From Paragordius varius (lineage: Eukaryota; Nematomorpha): a stretch of DNA of 64,000 bases. The number at the start of each line of letters is the position of its first letter. Position 1 is the first letter of the stretch. The notes beneath the pieces are model-generated. The model was not told the origin of the DNA. It saw only the letters and a list, made by a program, of their open reading frames with translations, and ran no database searches. Shown here one piece after another: positions 32,529-43,771 of this stretch. The DNA lies in contig OZ176052.1 in the NCBI GenBank assembly GCA_964247055.1, positions 8,804,001 to 8,868,000 of the forward strand, in the 5' to 3' direction. The position numbers were made by a program, and so were the translations under genes.

Positions 32529-34219
32529 CTAATCCGATTGAGATCCACCTGATCGCTTATCATCATCAGCTGATCTGCGATCATCATCGTCGTCAGAATT
32601 GTCATGAGCCGCACCACCTCCATTGGTTCGACGCGAGGGCTCATCATCTGGTTCGTCGTCGTCGTCATCGTCGTTATTACGGCTATGGTCGGCAGCGTCA
32701 GTAGGAGAACGAGAATGAGATTTGTGACTCTCTGAACTTTTGTTTCTTCCATTATCATCACCATGGTCTTGCTCATCTTCATCATCATCCATGTGGCGAG
32801 CACGTGATGTTGATCGTTTGGCCGACGAGGAACGGCGACCATTATTATCGCTCCTTTTTCGCCGGGGTTCAGATCCACTCCGAGAACGGCTAAAGAAACG
32901 AAAAAAAGCATTTTAAACAAAAAATAGCTCTAGATAAGGTTTGGATTCAACCATTGCTGTTCGAAATAACCGGTCAATGAGTTTATGTGATATAAAAATT
33001 TAGCCTTAATTGCACCATTATTATCAATAGCATTTCAAACACTTAACTTCTTTTTTAGCAATGACTGTTTATGACTAAAGGGATTCAAACGAAATGATTC
33101 TAAATATACCTTCTTTTGTGTGAACGCGATTCCCGTTTTTCTTCGTAAAGTTTTATTTTACGTCCAAAAAATTCTGTCCCATAAAACTTATCAATGGCAT
33201 ATTTCATGTCCCGGGCCGAAACAAATTCAATCACACTAAAAGAAAAACAATAATGAACAAATTTTATACATAAATCTTTAAATTTACCGGTAACCAGCAA
33301 AAAAAACAACCAGTAGGCATTTATAATAAAAAATTAAAAAACGTACGCGTAATCGGAATGCATCTCAATATGTTCGATATCCCCACACTTTCTCAACAAA
33401 TCTTTCACATCCTGTGTTTTGACAAAAAAAGATAAAAATAAATTGTTTGATTGTATGGTGGATAGATAAGATAGTTGTGCGTTTGTTTGTACACGAAGTG
33501 TAAAGAGTAATTTGAATGTTTAGAAACAAAAATGTTGTTGTGAATTGTGAAAGGCAAAAGCTTTGGGGTTTTTTAAGAACGAACACAACACACAATTGAT
33601 ATTGAGCTTGTACAATTGTTTGTGTATCAGAATTGATATTTGAAAAACTATTTTGGATTTTATATATATGGTTATACATAATGGATGGATAGATTGACTT
33701 GTTGATAAATGTTAATAAAAATTAAAAAATAATTACATGTTTGGTGGCACGACTGGATAGGTTTTCTAAAACGCATTTGTGGGTATAACGTGTTCGATTT
33801 CTAGAATAAAACACGTTTATTAAGATAAAATATTATATTTGGTTAAAATATTAATAAGTAAATATTTTGTATATGATTAAAAATACCTTTCAGGTTCCTC
33901 ATATCGATCGTTATTGCGCCGCGAATAATCTATGCCTCTTTCCCTATCTTTCCAGGCGTCTCGTCCATGCGGTGTTCCTTTGGCGTGTTCGACTACTACA
34001 CGATCTCCACATAGTTCTCGTCCGTTTAACTCATAGACTGCATCGTCAGCATCTCGATCATCTTCAAATTCCTAAACAAATTAAAAAAACATTTACCACA
34101 AATCCATATCCATTTTTCAACATAATTTCTTTAACTCTCCCATAATTTTTGAAGAATCTTTCAATATCTCGTTCTCTAACACGGTGGCTAAGTCGTCCAA
34201 TGTATACACGTGAAGCCAT
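32529..34219 (-). CDS. SR splicing factor, SRSF4/5/6-like, two RRMs
   Basis: A pre-mRNA splicing factor that binds exonic enhancers in the nucleus. Exons: 34097-34219, 33887-34071, 33737-33800, 33347-33411, 33110-33235 and 32529-32889, giving 307 residues. RRM1 (residues 1-75) has MASRVYIGRL (RNP2) and KNGYGFVEFEDDRDADDAVY (RNP1) followed by ELNGRELCGDRVVVEHA, close to animal SRSF4/6 and fly B52. RRM2 (about 106-185) has VLENLSS, DVKDLLRKCGDI and GVIEF-like VIEFVSARDMKYAIDK, but lacks the SWQDLKD signature common in SR proteins (here ATKHDVKD). The tail starts with a short RS/basic segment (SRSRSGSEPRRKR) and then turns Asp-rich (runs of six and five D), unlike the long RS domain of relatives. 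The first intron is 25 bp; the rest are 86-325 bp. Confidence 0.93.
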
Positions 34220-34579
34220 TTATATTGGTTTTTTAGAAATGGTGGTATAAATGTTTTAGAATGATAGTTAGATTGTATATTATTGTTGATTGTAAAATTT
34301 ATAAATTTTTTAATAAAATAATAAAAAACTATTAGTAATTGATATTTGAATAAAATTTAGCTATATATCATATTATTTAAATATTGTCTAATGCTAAAGC
34401 ATTTATTATTCAGTACACAATTTTAGGGTTCAAAAAAACTTTAAATAGATAAATATCTTATGATAGAATTTATCAAGATAAAAGTTAAGGCAATACGCTT
34501 ATTAATCTATGAATATAACTTTTTGCTATTCATCGTAAAATTCTCATGCTAAAGAAAGTTCATTATGGATAAAAGAAAT
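34220..34579. other. AT-rich upstream region of the SR gene
   Basis: Presumed promoter of the minus-strand SR gene at its low-coordinate side. No other feature. Confidence 0.35.
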
Positions 34580-34995
34580 ACTTTATTAATAATAAATACA
34601 TTATTTGATATAACGTTTTCTAGCGGTATCCGTAAACTATTTCGCCATAGAACCCTGACTATGTTGCTCATCACGTTTTATCAGTTTCGCTATGTTTAAC
34701 CTATCTATCCATCGCTTTTTAGGAAACCTTCTTCCCCTCTTACCTCTCAATATATTCATCAATCTTTTTCCAATGTGGTTACGATCTCTTCTTTCTGATC
34801 CAAATCATCTACCTTTAACATCATCTTTTGCGTTATCGGTTTGATTTCCGTATTTTCTCTGATGTATAAATTCTTTACTTTCTCTTTATGCAACTATCCT
34901 AAACATTCTCTTATCAGTAAATTAAATGTGCCTTTCTTCTAATTTCTTAAATTCCAATATTATAAAGTAATTATGTAACTGCAATTTGATGCAAG
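34580..34995 (-). pseudogene. LINE C-terminal fragment
   Basis: The minus strand gives FIHQRKYGNQTDNAKDDVKG, HIGKRLMNI and then RWIDRLNIAKLIKRDEQHSQ in broken frames. It is the same polyprotein end as at 12740-13090. Several stops and frame changes. Only this 3' portion is present, typical of 5'-truncated LINE insertion. Confidence 0.72.
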
Positions 34996-35149
34996 CTTTT
35001 AGAGTTTTAAATTTTCCCAACTTCAAATAAAAAAATGCCAAGAATGCGTGATAACGCTTTTTGTTTAAGTCAAATGACGTCAATAAAAAATATTTTTGTC
35101 AAAATCCATACTTGCTTAAAATTTTATTTGGATTAATACGGTTTTTATA

Positions 35150-35560
35150 GTATTTTTAAACACTTCATGACTTTTTGGGTTAGTTTAATATCCCAGAGCG
35201 ATTTTAATATCTTTAAAAGTATTTTATGTATTAGGCCGAATTTCAAATAAGTTTTCCTTAGGCTTCTAGGCGCATTATACAAAAAATTTTGTTAAAAATT
35301 AATTATCAAACATTGTTCTTATGTATTATAATTTTTTAATTTGTGACGGAGACCGAAATTGTTAAAACTCACAAGGAAACAAACATCAGATTTTTGCTTG
35401 TAAAATGTAACCTGAAAGCTTTTTAAAGTTAATTATTCGCATTTCAATCATAATATACATTTATTTGCCTGTTGCATTCATATGATTTAACACTTCATTA
35501 ACTTTTGATATAGTTTTATATCCCAAAGCGATTTGTAATTTGAATATCTTTAAAAGTATT
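35150..35560. mobile_element. TTAA-ended MITE family B, fragments
   Basis: Contains 'CACTTCATGACTTTTTGGG...TATCCCAGAGCGATTTTAATATC' near 35161 and again, beginning TTTAACACTTCATTAACTTT, near 35487, plus the internal 'TTAGGCTTCTAGGCGCAT' seen in other copies (about 49680-50040, 53985-54380 and 59880-60210). Probably two overlapping partial copies. Non-coding. Confidence 0.6.
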
Positions 35561-35869
35561 TTACGCTTCAATTTAAATTGGGGTATCTAAATACCTCGGA
35601 AAAGATTTAATTATGACAAACTACTGAAATAAACGGTTTTAATTTAAATTTTACTTTTCCTAATAAAATTATATAAAGCCAAAATATCTGAATAAAATTT
35701 AGTTTTAAAAAAAAGTTCCATATCAAACTACTCTCACGCCATTTTTGTTTTGCAACATTTTCGCAAAATATTGTTTTTATTTTTTTTTAAGATAAAATTA
35801 AACCTAAATTATTATAATCGCATCCAACAGTGATAGTACAGAGAGAGTGGTTTATTTTGTTCTTAAATT

Positions 35870-36176
35870 TAATAATATTTATATACCATTTACAATTCAC
35901 CTAAACTCAAAATACCCTAAAACAATTAATTACCCTCGAACAATTCAAATTAATCCTCAAATAAATTATATGTTTTTAAGACTAAATTACCTATATTTTT
36001 ATAAATATTTTAAGAAAAAATTTGTTTAATAATACTGAAATAATACCTATGCTATGAAGATACATTTTAATAATGAGTAAAATTAGTACGAAAACACATG
36101 ATTTGAATTGTTCGAGGGTTTTGAATTGTTCAAGAGTGAATTTGAACTGTAAATGGTATATGTCATATTGAAATTT
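35870..36176. mobile_element. Inverted-repeat element, family D, copy 3
   Basis: Ends are ATATACCATTTACAATTCAC on the left and its approximate complement, ...TGAACTGTAAATGGTATAT, on the right. Subterminal repeats are built on 'GAATTGTTCGAGGGT' and their complement. About 300 bp, non-coding, inside a family A MITE. Confidence 0.75.
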
Positions 36177-36209
36177 TTAAATTTGGATTTTACCTTAAAA
36201 TAATATAAA

Positions 36210-37205
36210 GGGTGGGGTGACATAAAAGTCGCACTTAAATTGTAAGCCAAGCGTGGCAAGTTGAGCAACTTAAGCCAGCAAGTGTACACTTTAAGGTTGA
36301 TGATAAAAAACACTTAGGTCAAGTCTTTTGCTTATAACATTTTTTTGCCAACCAATTCGAATTTTACAGAAATTATTTTGATCATTTTTAACCAAAATTT
36401 ATGAAATAAGGCACAAAAGATAAACAATTAATACAATATGCATTTACTGACGTTTTTCAAACTCACTGACAAGTATCTTATTTAATATTATAGAATTTTT
36501 TAAATATTGAGCCTGGTAATTATTTTTAGATTAATGGAACCATTCGCCCTTAAAACACTTTTCATTATTTAGCACACTACTTGTTTTGTTTGGAGTCCAG
36601 TTGCAATTATAATGGGAAGATGTTTATACAATTACATAATTATTTCTAATTGATTGTAAACATTACATTCGAATAAATTTATGATAAAATTAATTCTTTA
36701 CATTAATAGTGAAGTAACCTTTTGCTTTTAATAAACGAAGATTTGAATTTTACAAGATTAATATTTAATTATTAATTTTAAGAAATTTTCGAGAAATCAA
36801 TTTTTTTGCGGTCACGTTATATTTTTAGCATTTTTATATATGCCATGTTATTAAATATTAGCAGAGTTTTTCTATAAATTTATCCTCTTTTGTATCCACC
36901 CAATGAATAGATTAATTAGCCAAAATATATTAAATTAACATGTTATAGCATTAACAAATGTTTGAATTACATATAAAACCTAAATTTTATACATAAATAG
37001 GTCATATCCATATTTTAAATCTGTCAAGTGTGCCCTACACCACACTTGCAAAATCTTTAAGTTTTACTAAAACATATGATTTTTTATCACCTTCTTATCA
37101 AGTTTTCTTGCTTGACTTAAGTCGTGTAATGTCAATTTTTTTTATCACATGAAAGCAAGCCTGACTTGAAAAACTTGCAAGTCAAGACAAAAATTTTTTT
37201 ATCAC
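36210..37205 (+). mobile_element. GGGTGGGG-TIR element, copy 1
   Basis: Starts GGGTGGGGTGACATAAAAGT and ends with the complement of GGGTCGGGTGATAAAA. It is flanked by AAA on both sides. The uninterrupted family A consensus (..AATATCAAGTATTT..) supports a 3-bp duplication on insertion. Inner parts hold palindromic 'CAAGTGTACACTTGCTGGCTTAAG'-like and 'GACTTGCAAGTTTTTCAAGT' repeats. No coding frame is shared by the copies. The 3-bp target and GGG ends suggest PIF/Harbinger or CACTA-like non-autonomous elements. Confidence 0.75.
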
Positions 37206-37340
37206 CCGACCCAAAGTATTTATAATATAAGTACAAACATTTGCTATGGTTTCAATTCCTTCCATATTTTTTGAGTATTTAATTTTAAAAAGCCATGAAT
37301 ATTTAACTGCCCTAATTTGAGACAAAGATTGAAATTAATG

Positions 37341-38381
37341 GGTGGGGTGATAAAAAAAGTTTTTTGACTTGACTTGCAAGTTTTTCAAGTCATGGCTTAC
37401 TTTCATGTGATCAAAAAAATTTAACATTGGACTACTTAACTCAAGCAAAAAAACTTGATTCGAGGGTGACAAAAAATCATATGATCCAGTAAAACTTAAA
37501 GATTTGGCAAGTGTGGTGTAGGAAACACTTGACACATTTAAAAATATGGATAAAATTATTTTGGAAACTATTTTTGTATAAAATTTAGGTCTTATATGTA
37601 ATTCAAACCTTTGTTAATGCTATAAAATGTTAATTTGATAAATTTTGGCTAATTAACCTATTCATTGATTGGATACAAAAGAGGATAAATTCATAGAAAA
37701 ACTCTGCTAATATTTAAGAGCATGGTATATAAAAATATGCTATATAATTTCGTGAACGCAAAAAAATTTGATTCGCGAAAATTTCTTAAACATAATTATT
37801 ACATATTAATCTTGTAAAATTTCAAATCTTCGTTAATTAAACGCTAAAGGTTACTTCACTATTAACTAATCAAGAATTTATTCCATCATAAATTTATTTC
37901 GAATGTAATGTTGATAAACAATTAAAAATAATAAATATGTTATATTGTATAAACATCTTCCCATTATAATTGCAACTGGACTCCAAACAAAACAAGTAGT
38001 GTGATAAATAATAAAAAGTGTTTTAAGGGCGAATGGTTCCATTAATCTAAAAATTATTACCAGGCTCATTATTTAGAAAACTCTATAATATTAAATAAGA
38101 TACGTGCCAGTGAGTTTTAAAAACTTCAATAAATGCATATTGTATTAATTGTTTATCTTTTTGCCTTATTTCATAAATTTTGGTTGAAAATAATCAAAAA
38201 AATTTCCATAAATTCGAATTGGGTGGCAAAAAAATGTTACATTCATAAGCAAAAGACTTGACTTAAGTGTTTTTTTATCACGGATCCTCAAGTGTACACT
38301 TGCTGGCTTAAGTAAACTTGATTAACTTGCCACGCTTGAATTACAAAAGTGCGACTCTTTTATTACCCCACCCAATGTGTT
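37341..38381 (-). mobile_element. GGGTGGGG-TIR element, copy 2 (inverted)
   Basis: Starts GGGTGGGGTGATAAAAAAAG and ends ...TTTTATTACCCCACCC. It is the reverse complement of copy 1 over about 1 kb. Flanked by AAT on both sides; the family A consensus end (..TTAGTGTGTTG..) is split exactly there. With copy 1 it forms a 2.2-kb inverted pair with a 135-bp loop. Confidence 0.75.
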
Positions 38382-38398
38382 AGTAAAAGTTTAAATTA

Positions 38399-38625
38399 TT
38401 GCAAAATAAACCACTTTTTCTCTTTCTATCAATATTAGATGTGAGTTAAATAAAAAAATATATTTGATTTCCCTTTAAAATTTCGATTTAAATGGGGGTA
38501 TCTAAATATCCAGGCAATATTAAATTTGATATTTTTATAAAACTACTGAAAAAAATGGTCCCACTTTAAATTTATGCTTCTATCCTCACAAAAATTATAT
38601 AAATCAGCCGAAATCTATATAGTTA
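38399..38625. mobile_element. Family A MITE fragments
   Basis: First an antisense internal piece (AATAAACCACTTTTTCTCTT), then a sense 5' piece (TTCGATTTAAATGGGGGTAT) running to about 38620. Truncated on both sides. Confidence 0.6.
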
Positions 38626-39028
38626 TAAAAATGGAAAATGCTGGCTTGATCTGTTTCCGGAAAACCAGATTTAAATCCAAATATCGTAAAAATATAATCA
38701 TTAATGAATGCCCAGACAATAGCTTCGCTCTTTTTTTGAAATAGGCCCCTTCGGGCCCACCCCGTGTGAAAAATGGGTTTTTTTTAAAACAGAAGTCCAC
38801 AAAAATCGTGTCTTTGAGACAATTTTCCGGAGAACGTGTTGGACCATTCAATTTCAAATATCATTTTTTTACTTATATACGATTGCGCCGAAGATAGTCG
38901 GCTCGCTTTTTTATTTTAAGACCTCTTTTTACCCGCTCCCCCCGTAATATGCCATTTTTTTGAATCTATTTTTCACCCAAGTAAACAATATATTAGTATG
39001 AATACCCCGTTTTGAAATTCCTGTGAGA

Positions 39029-39342
39029 TCATAGCTATGTAGTGTGATAAAGAAATAAAAATTGTTTTAAGGGCGAATGGTTTCAAGCCAGTGAGTTTAA
39101 AAAACGTCAATAAATGCATATTGTATTAACTGTTTATCTTTTTGTGCCTTATTTCACAAATTTTGGCTGAAAATGATCAAAATAATTTCTGTAAAATTCG
39201 AATCGGGTGGCAAAAAAATGTTACATTCATAAGCAAAAGAATTGACATAAGTTTTTTTATCACCGATCTTCAAGTGTACACTTGCTGGCTTAAGTAAAAT
39301 TGCTCAACTTCCCACGCTTGACTTACAATTCAAGTGCGACTT
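39029..39342 (-). mobile_element. GGGTGGGG-TIR element, partial copy 3
   Basis: From GTGTGATAAAGAAATAAAAA to AAGTGCGACTTTTTTATC it matches about 300 bp of one end of copies 1 and 2. The outer CCCCACCC terminus is missing because a family A fragment abuts it. Confidence 0.7.
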
Positions 39343-39344
39343 TT

Positions 39345-39743
39345 TTATCTTTAAAAATACTTGATATTACTTATTTTAAGCTAGAACCGAAAGGTAAAAA
39401 TTTGGTCAACCTGACATGTGTGAAATGGTAAAATTAAAAAAAATACAAAATAAACCGTTTTTACTATTTCAATGTAATTTAAATAAATATTTAGCTTTAA
39501 TTTTACTCTTAAAATTAAATGAAGGCGACATTTTGCAAAAATTTTGTAAAATAAAAATGGCGTCGGAGTAGTTTGACATGGAACTTTTTTAACAAAATAT
39601 TATTTAAATATTTTGGCATATTTATATATTATTAGGAAATGAGCATAAATTTAAATTAGCACCGTTTTTTTAGTAGTTTTTCAAAACTCCTAGCTCAAAT
39701 TTAGTCTGGTATTTAGATACCCCAATTTAAATCGAAGTGTTAA
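39345..39743 (-). mobile_element. Family A MITE, partial, antisense
   Basis: Runs from TACTTGATATTACTTATTTT to the terminal ...ATCGAAGTGTTAA at 39743, missing the distal end. Confidence 0.75.
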
Positions 39744-41092
39744 CAAAATGCCAAAAATTAAATTTTTAAAAAAATTATTTTTAAAAATTTTTTAGTTGAT
39801 TTCAAAATTTAGTATATATTATAAATTTTTATTGCGCCGCATTCTGGGCTTTGCGTTTTTAAGGAAAACCCATTTTACAAAGAGAGAAAAAAATCGAGAC
39901 TTTCCGAGCACCCATCTAAAAATATTTTTTTTTTAAATATTTGTTTCATTTTTGTATGTCTTTTATGATATATTTTTCGTGATATTCTCTTAAAAGAAGC
40001 ATTTAGATTCAAAAAATTATTTAAAAAAAGTGTGGTCGCAAATTTTGCCTATGGAGAACTTACCACAAAATTGTAAATAACTTTTTTAAATCACTCGCAA
40101 TGCTCAACAAATGCACCATGACAATATTGATCCATTATATCAGAATATATATATTTTATCAATAATTTTTTGTGAACACTGTGTAGCTAGTTTCCGGCAA
40201 ATTGCTTTAAGGCCAATATAAATCTTAATAATGAGAACCTCATCATTAACCACACAATTATTTAAAAACCGCCATTTTAGATAATGGGCAAAACTGTGGC
40301 TCAAAACTTAAAAACTCTCGGGCTTTTTAAAAATAAAAGCACCTTATTGAATTTGAATGGGCCCACATGTTTCAGATATTTGTTCAATGCGACTTAACAA
40401 TGTGCCAATTGGAAAAAATGAGTCCTGTGACGCATTTATGTAAAAACTCTGTATCTATTTTTAAATTTAAATTGATCAACACGTTGCTTGAAAACCAATA
40501 TTTGTTCAAACCCACTCTTTGGAGCCTAGGTCTGGCCAAGGGACTTATACATAAAAATGGTTTTGTCGCCCAAAATCAAAAAAATATTTTTGATTTTGAC
40601 CCTAACCGCCAATTTTGCGCACTGTAAAAAGGGCGCTGTCACCCCTGACGCTTAAAAATCAAAAATCCACTATTAATTTTGAACAGCCGTTTACGTTTAT
40701 CGAATTGTTTTTACCAATATTTTTAAACCTTCAGTTTTCGGAACAGTGGGCATGAGAGGTTTATTAAAAAATCGTTCTCTATTCCCCGCACAATTCTACT
40801 GAGCCTACGCGCCAGTATTTTCCTACTGAGTAATTTTAAAGGTTTAAAATTATCACTCATTAAAATATTATAGTTAGATAAATATTTATTTTATGTGTTT
40901 AAATATATATATATATATATATATATATCCAATATCAACCATAGTGAAGCTTGATTTATAAAATCCATGTGTGTTTGCACCCTAAATGTTTGTCAGACGA
41001 GCTTTAAAGAAATAAACGAAACTTAAATTAGGTTATACACAAAGGTTTATTAACCTTAGTTTATATAATCTATTTTGTCTTTTTAGATGATT
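39744..41092. other. No gene recognised
   Basis: AT-rich DNA with an (AT)n run near 40902-40928. An open frame at 40367-40627 (+) has no recognisable domain and no splice context. I make no gene call. Confidence 0.4.
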
Positions 41093-41642
41093 TTAACACG
41101 ATACAACACATTCATTTTAGTCCTTCGATTCAAATTGGGTAGTTAAATACCCCAGGCCTGTTTAAAATTAAATTCTTAAAAAATATGGAAGGAATTGAAA
41201 CCATGGCAAAATTTTGCACCTATATAACATTAATAAACCGAAATATGTAGAAAATTTTATTCAAAAATACTTGTTATTACCTATTTTAAGCTAAAACCGA
41301 AAGGTAAAAATTTTGTCAACGTGACATGTGTACAATAGTAAAATTGAAAAATAATACAAAATAAACCGCTTTTTCTATTTCTATCAATGTTAGATGTAAT
41401 TTAAAAAATTAGCATGTATTTTACCCTTAAAATTAAATGAAGACGATATTATGCAAAAATAAATGGCGTTGAAGTAGTTTGACATGAATCTTTTTTTTCA
41501 AAACAGAATTTTATTTAGATATTTTTAATAAATTAGAAGCATACATTTAAATTGGGACCGTTTCCTTCAGTAGTTTTTTAAAAATCTTAATTCAAATTTA
41601 GTCTGGGGTATTTAGATACCCCAATATTAATCGAAGTGTTAA
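41093..41642 (-). mobile_element. TTAA-ended MITE, family A, full-length antisense
   Basis: Bounded by TTAA at 41093-41096 and 41639-41642, about 550 bp, reading family A backwards. Both terminal palindromes (ATACCCC...) are present. Non-coding. Confidence 0.85.
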
Positions 41643-42270
41643 TAGATTATTTAGCAAAATCACAAAAACGGTTTTATTTAAAAATTTAAATTTCTATGAA
41701 GTTACTTCAACTGTTTTGATTTTTTTAAAAATTTTGGCGATTCGCATATTATCTCAAAAGATTTGTTTTTTAATTTTTTAATTTATTTTTGTTATATGAT
41801 GCTTGTGAACACATTTCTTTTGGCTTTTAAATCATCCACTCTTTCTGATGAGAAACGTACAAGCCGTACTCTCAAATTCAAACATTAAATAATGTTCTCC
41901 GCGAATTTATAAGAGAATTAATATTCAAATAGGGTTTTTACTAAAATTGCTTTTATATAGTACAAAATACCAAATCAGAAGGGTTTATGTAAATTAAGGG
42001 AACCATTTTAAAAATGGTTCACCATTAGCGGCACATTCATAAAATGTTAATTATGGAATTATGGTTTGCGCGTTTCCCCCGGAAATTGCGCTAAAATCAA
42101 TATTTATTGAAAAAGTCTATTTTTAGGCGGAATAGTGACTCTGTTACCAGCACATTTACATTTAGCTATTGCGTAATTACAAAATTTAATCTGTTTTTTT
42201 TCAATAAAATTAATAATGAGTTATTCTTATTCACAGCGCATAAATGGGGTGGGGGAATGTAAGAATGATA

Positions 42271-42722
42271 AAACTTGTATTTTCTATAAATAAATATATC
42301 CGAATTAACATGAGTGTTTTGTAGGAGAAGCATATTACAGTCAAAATAACTTTAATTGTATTCTTTTAAATTTGGCTCTCAAATGTATCAAATATAATAA
42401 GTGTTATTCAATCACCTTAATTAAAATGGACCCATTTGGTTTCCGAAATATTGCTTGAAAGCCAAGTTCTACATTTTTTAATTTCAAAATCTTAATAAAC
42501 TTGTATTTTCTATAAATAAATATATCCGAATTAACATGAGTGTTTTGTAGGAGAAGCATATTACAGTCAAAATAACTTTAATTGTATTCTTTTAAATTTG
42601 GCTCTCAAATGTATCAAATATAATAAGTGTTATTCAATCACCTTAATTAAAATGGACCCATTTGGTTTCCGAAATATTGCTTGAAAGCCAAGTTCTACAT
42701 TTTTTAATTTCAAAATCTTAAT
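42271..42722 (+). repeat. Perfect 226-bp tandem duplication
   Basis: The 226-bp unit beginning AAACTTGTATTTTCTATAAA is repeated immediately, with no difference that I can see. It contains no gene. Either a very recent duplication or an assembly artefact. Confidence 0.9.
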
Positions 42723-42828
42723 ACAATAAGATTTGAATCTGTTAAAAAACTGTATTTATCTATATATATATATATATATATATATGCGTGTTCATAGTTA
42801 AATGAATATAAATATGCGAAATATTATA

Positions 42829-43698
42829 TACCATTTACAATTTAAATCCACCCTAAGCAAATTAATTCATCCTAAAAATAAATTACATGTTTTCGGGCAA
42901 ATATAACTCGTCATTAATGTGAAATATATCTTTATGGTTTAGGTTATAGTTTTTGAATTATTTTAATAACCAAAATTTTAATAAAAATATAAAAAATTAG
43001 GTAAATTTTCATTTAAAACAAAATTTATTTTAAGGTGATTTGAATTGTTCGAAGGTGAATTCGGATTGCTCAAGTGTAAATGTGAATTGTTCAAGGGTTA
43101 ACACTTCGATTCAAATTGGTGTATCTAAATACCCCAGATTAAATTTAAACTAATATTTTTAAAAAACTATTGAAGGAAACGGTCCCAATTTAAATTTATG
43201 CTTCTATCCTGATAAATATTATATAAATATGCCAAATTATCTTTATAAAATTTGGTTTTGAAAAAAAAGTTCTATCTCAAACTACTTCGACGCCATTTTT
43301 ATTTTACAAAATTTTTGCAAAATATCGTCTTTATTTAATTTTAAGGGTAAAACTAAAGTTTTTTATATAAATTACATCTAACATTGATAGAAATAGAAAA
43401 AGCGGTTTATTTTGTATTATTTTTCAATTTTACTATTGCACACATGTCACGTTGACGAAATTTTTACCTTTCGGTTTTGGCTTAAAATAAGTAATATCAA
43501 GTATTTTCGAATAAAATTTTTTATATATTTCGGTTTATTAATGTTAGATAAGTGCAAATTGCCATGGTTTCGATTCCTTCTATATTTAAAGATTTAATTT
43601 TAAACAGGCCTGGGGTATCCAACTACCCCAATTTAAATCGAGGACTAAAATGAGTGTGTTGTATCCAAGTGTTAATTTAACTGTAAATGGTATATTAC
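42829..43698. mobile_element. Family D inverted-repeat element split by a MITE
   Basis: The left end, ATATACCATTTACAATTTAA, and the right end, TTTAACTGTAAATGGTATAT, belong to one family D element with 'GAATTGTTCAAGGGT' subterminal repeats. A family A MITE at 43098-43675 sits inside its right arm. Its right end lies about 75 bp before the Rab start codon, so it may contribute to that gene's promoter or 5' UTR. Confidence 0.78.
43098..43675 (+). mobile_element. TTAA-ended MITE, family A, nested in family D
   Basis: TTAA at both ends; starts TTAACACTTCGATTCAAATT and ends ...GTATCCAAGTGTTAA. 578 bp. Removing it with one TTAA rebuilds the family D arm. Confidence 0.88.
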
Positions 43699-43771
43699 AA
43701 GCATTGAATGGGGATATGAGATATCATGTAATAACATTTCTCTTACGTTTTATTGCTTACCGTTTGCTCGT

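Larger units (their letters stand above)
35550..38398 (+). mobile_element. Family A MITE carrying three nested insertions
   Basis: A family A element can be followed through four separated pieces: 35560-35868 ('GCTTCAATTTAAATTGGGGT...GTGGTTTATTTTGTTC'), about 36177-36209, about 37206-37340 ('...GTTTCAATTCCTTCCATATT...') and 38382-38398 (AATGTGTTAGTAAAAG, the family A end). The pieces are interrupted by a family D element and by two copies of a longer TIR element. The host is the oldest of the four. Confidence 0.7.

Noticed and set aside
32393-32920. 175-codon frame in another register on the minus strand of the SR gene
   Set aside because: Frame-shifted reading of the Asp-rich repeat codons; the frame that continues the RRMs is the one ending at 32529.
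38615-38857. Minus-strand open frame of 80 codons
   Set aside because: No domain, flanked by MITE fragments; probably a chance frame in a slightly GC-richer piece.
40367-40627. Plus-strand open frame of 86 codons
   Set aside because: No recognisable motif and no splice context; composition is like the surrounding DNA.
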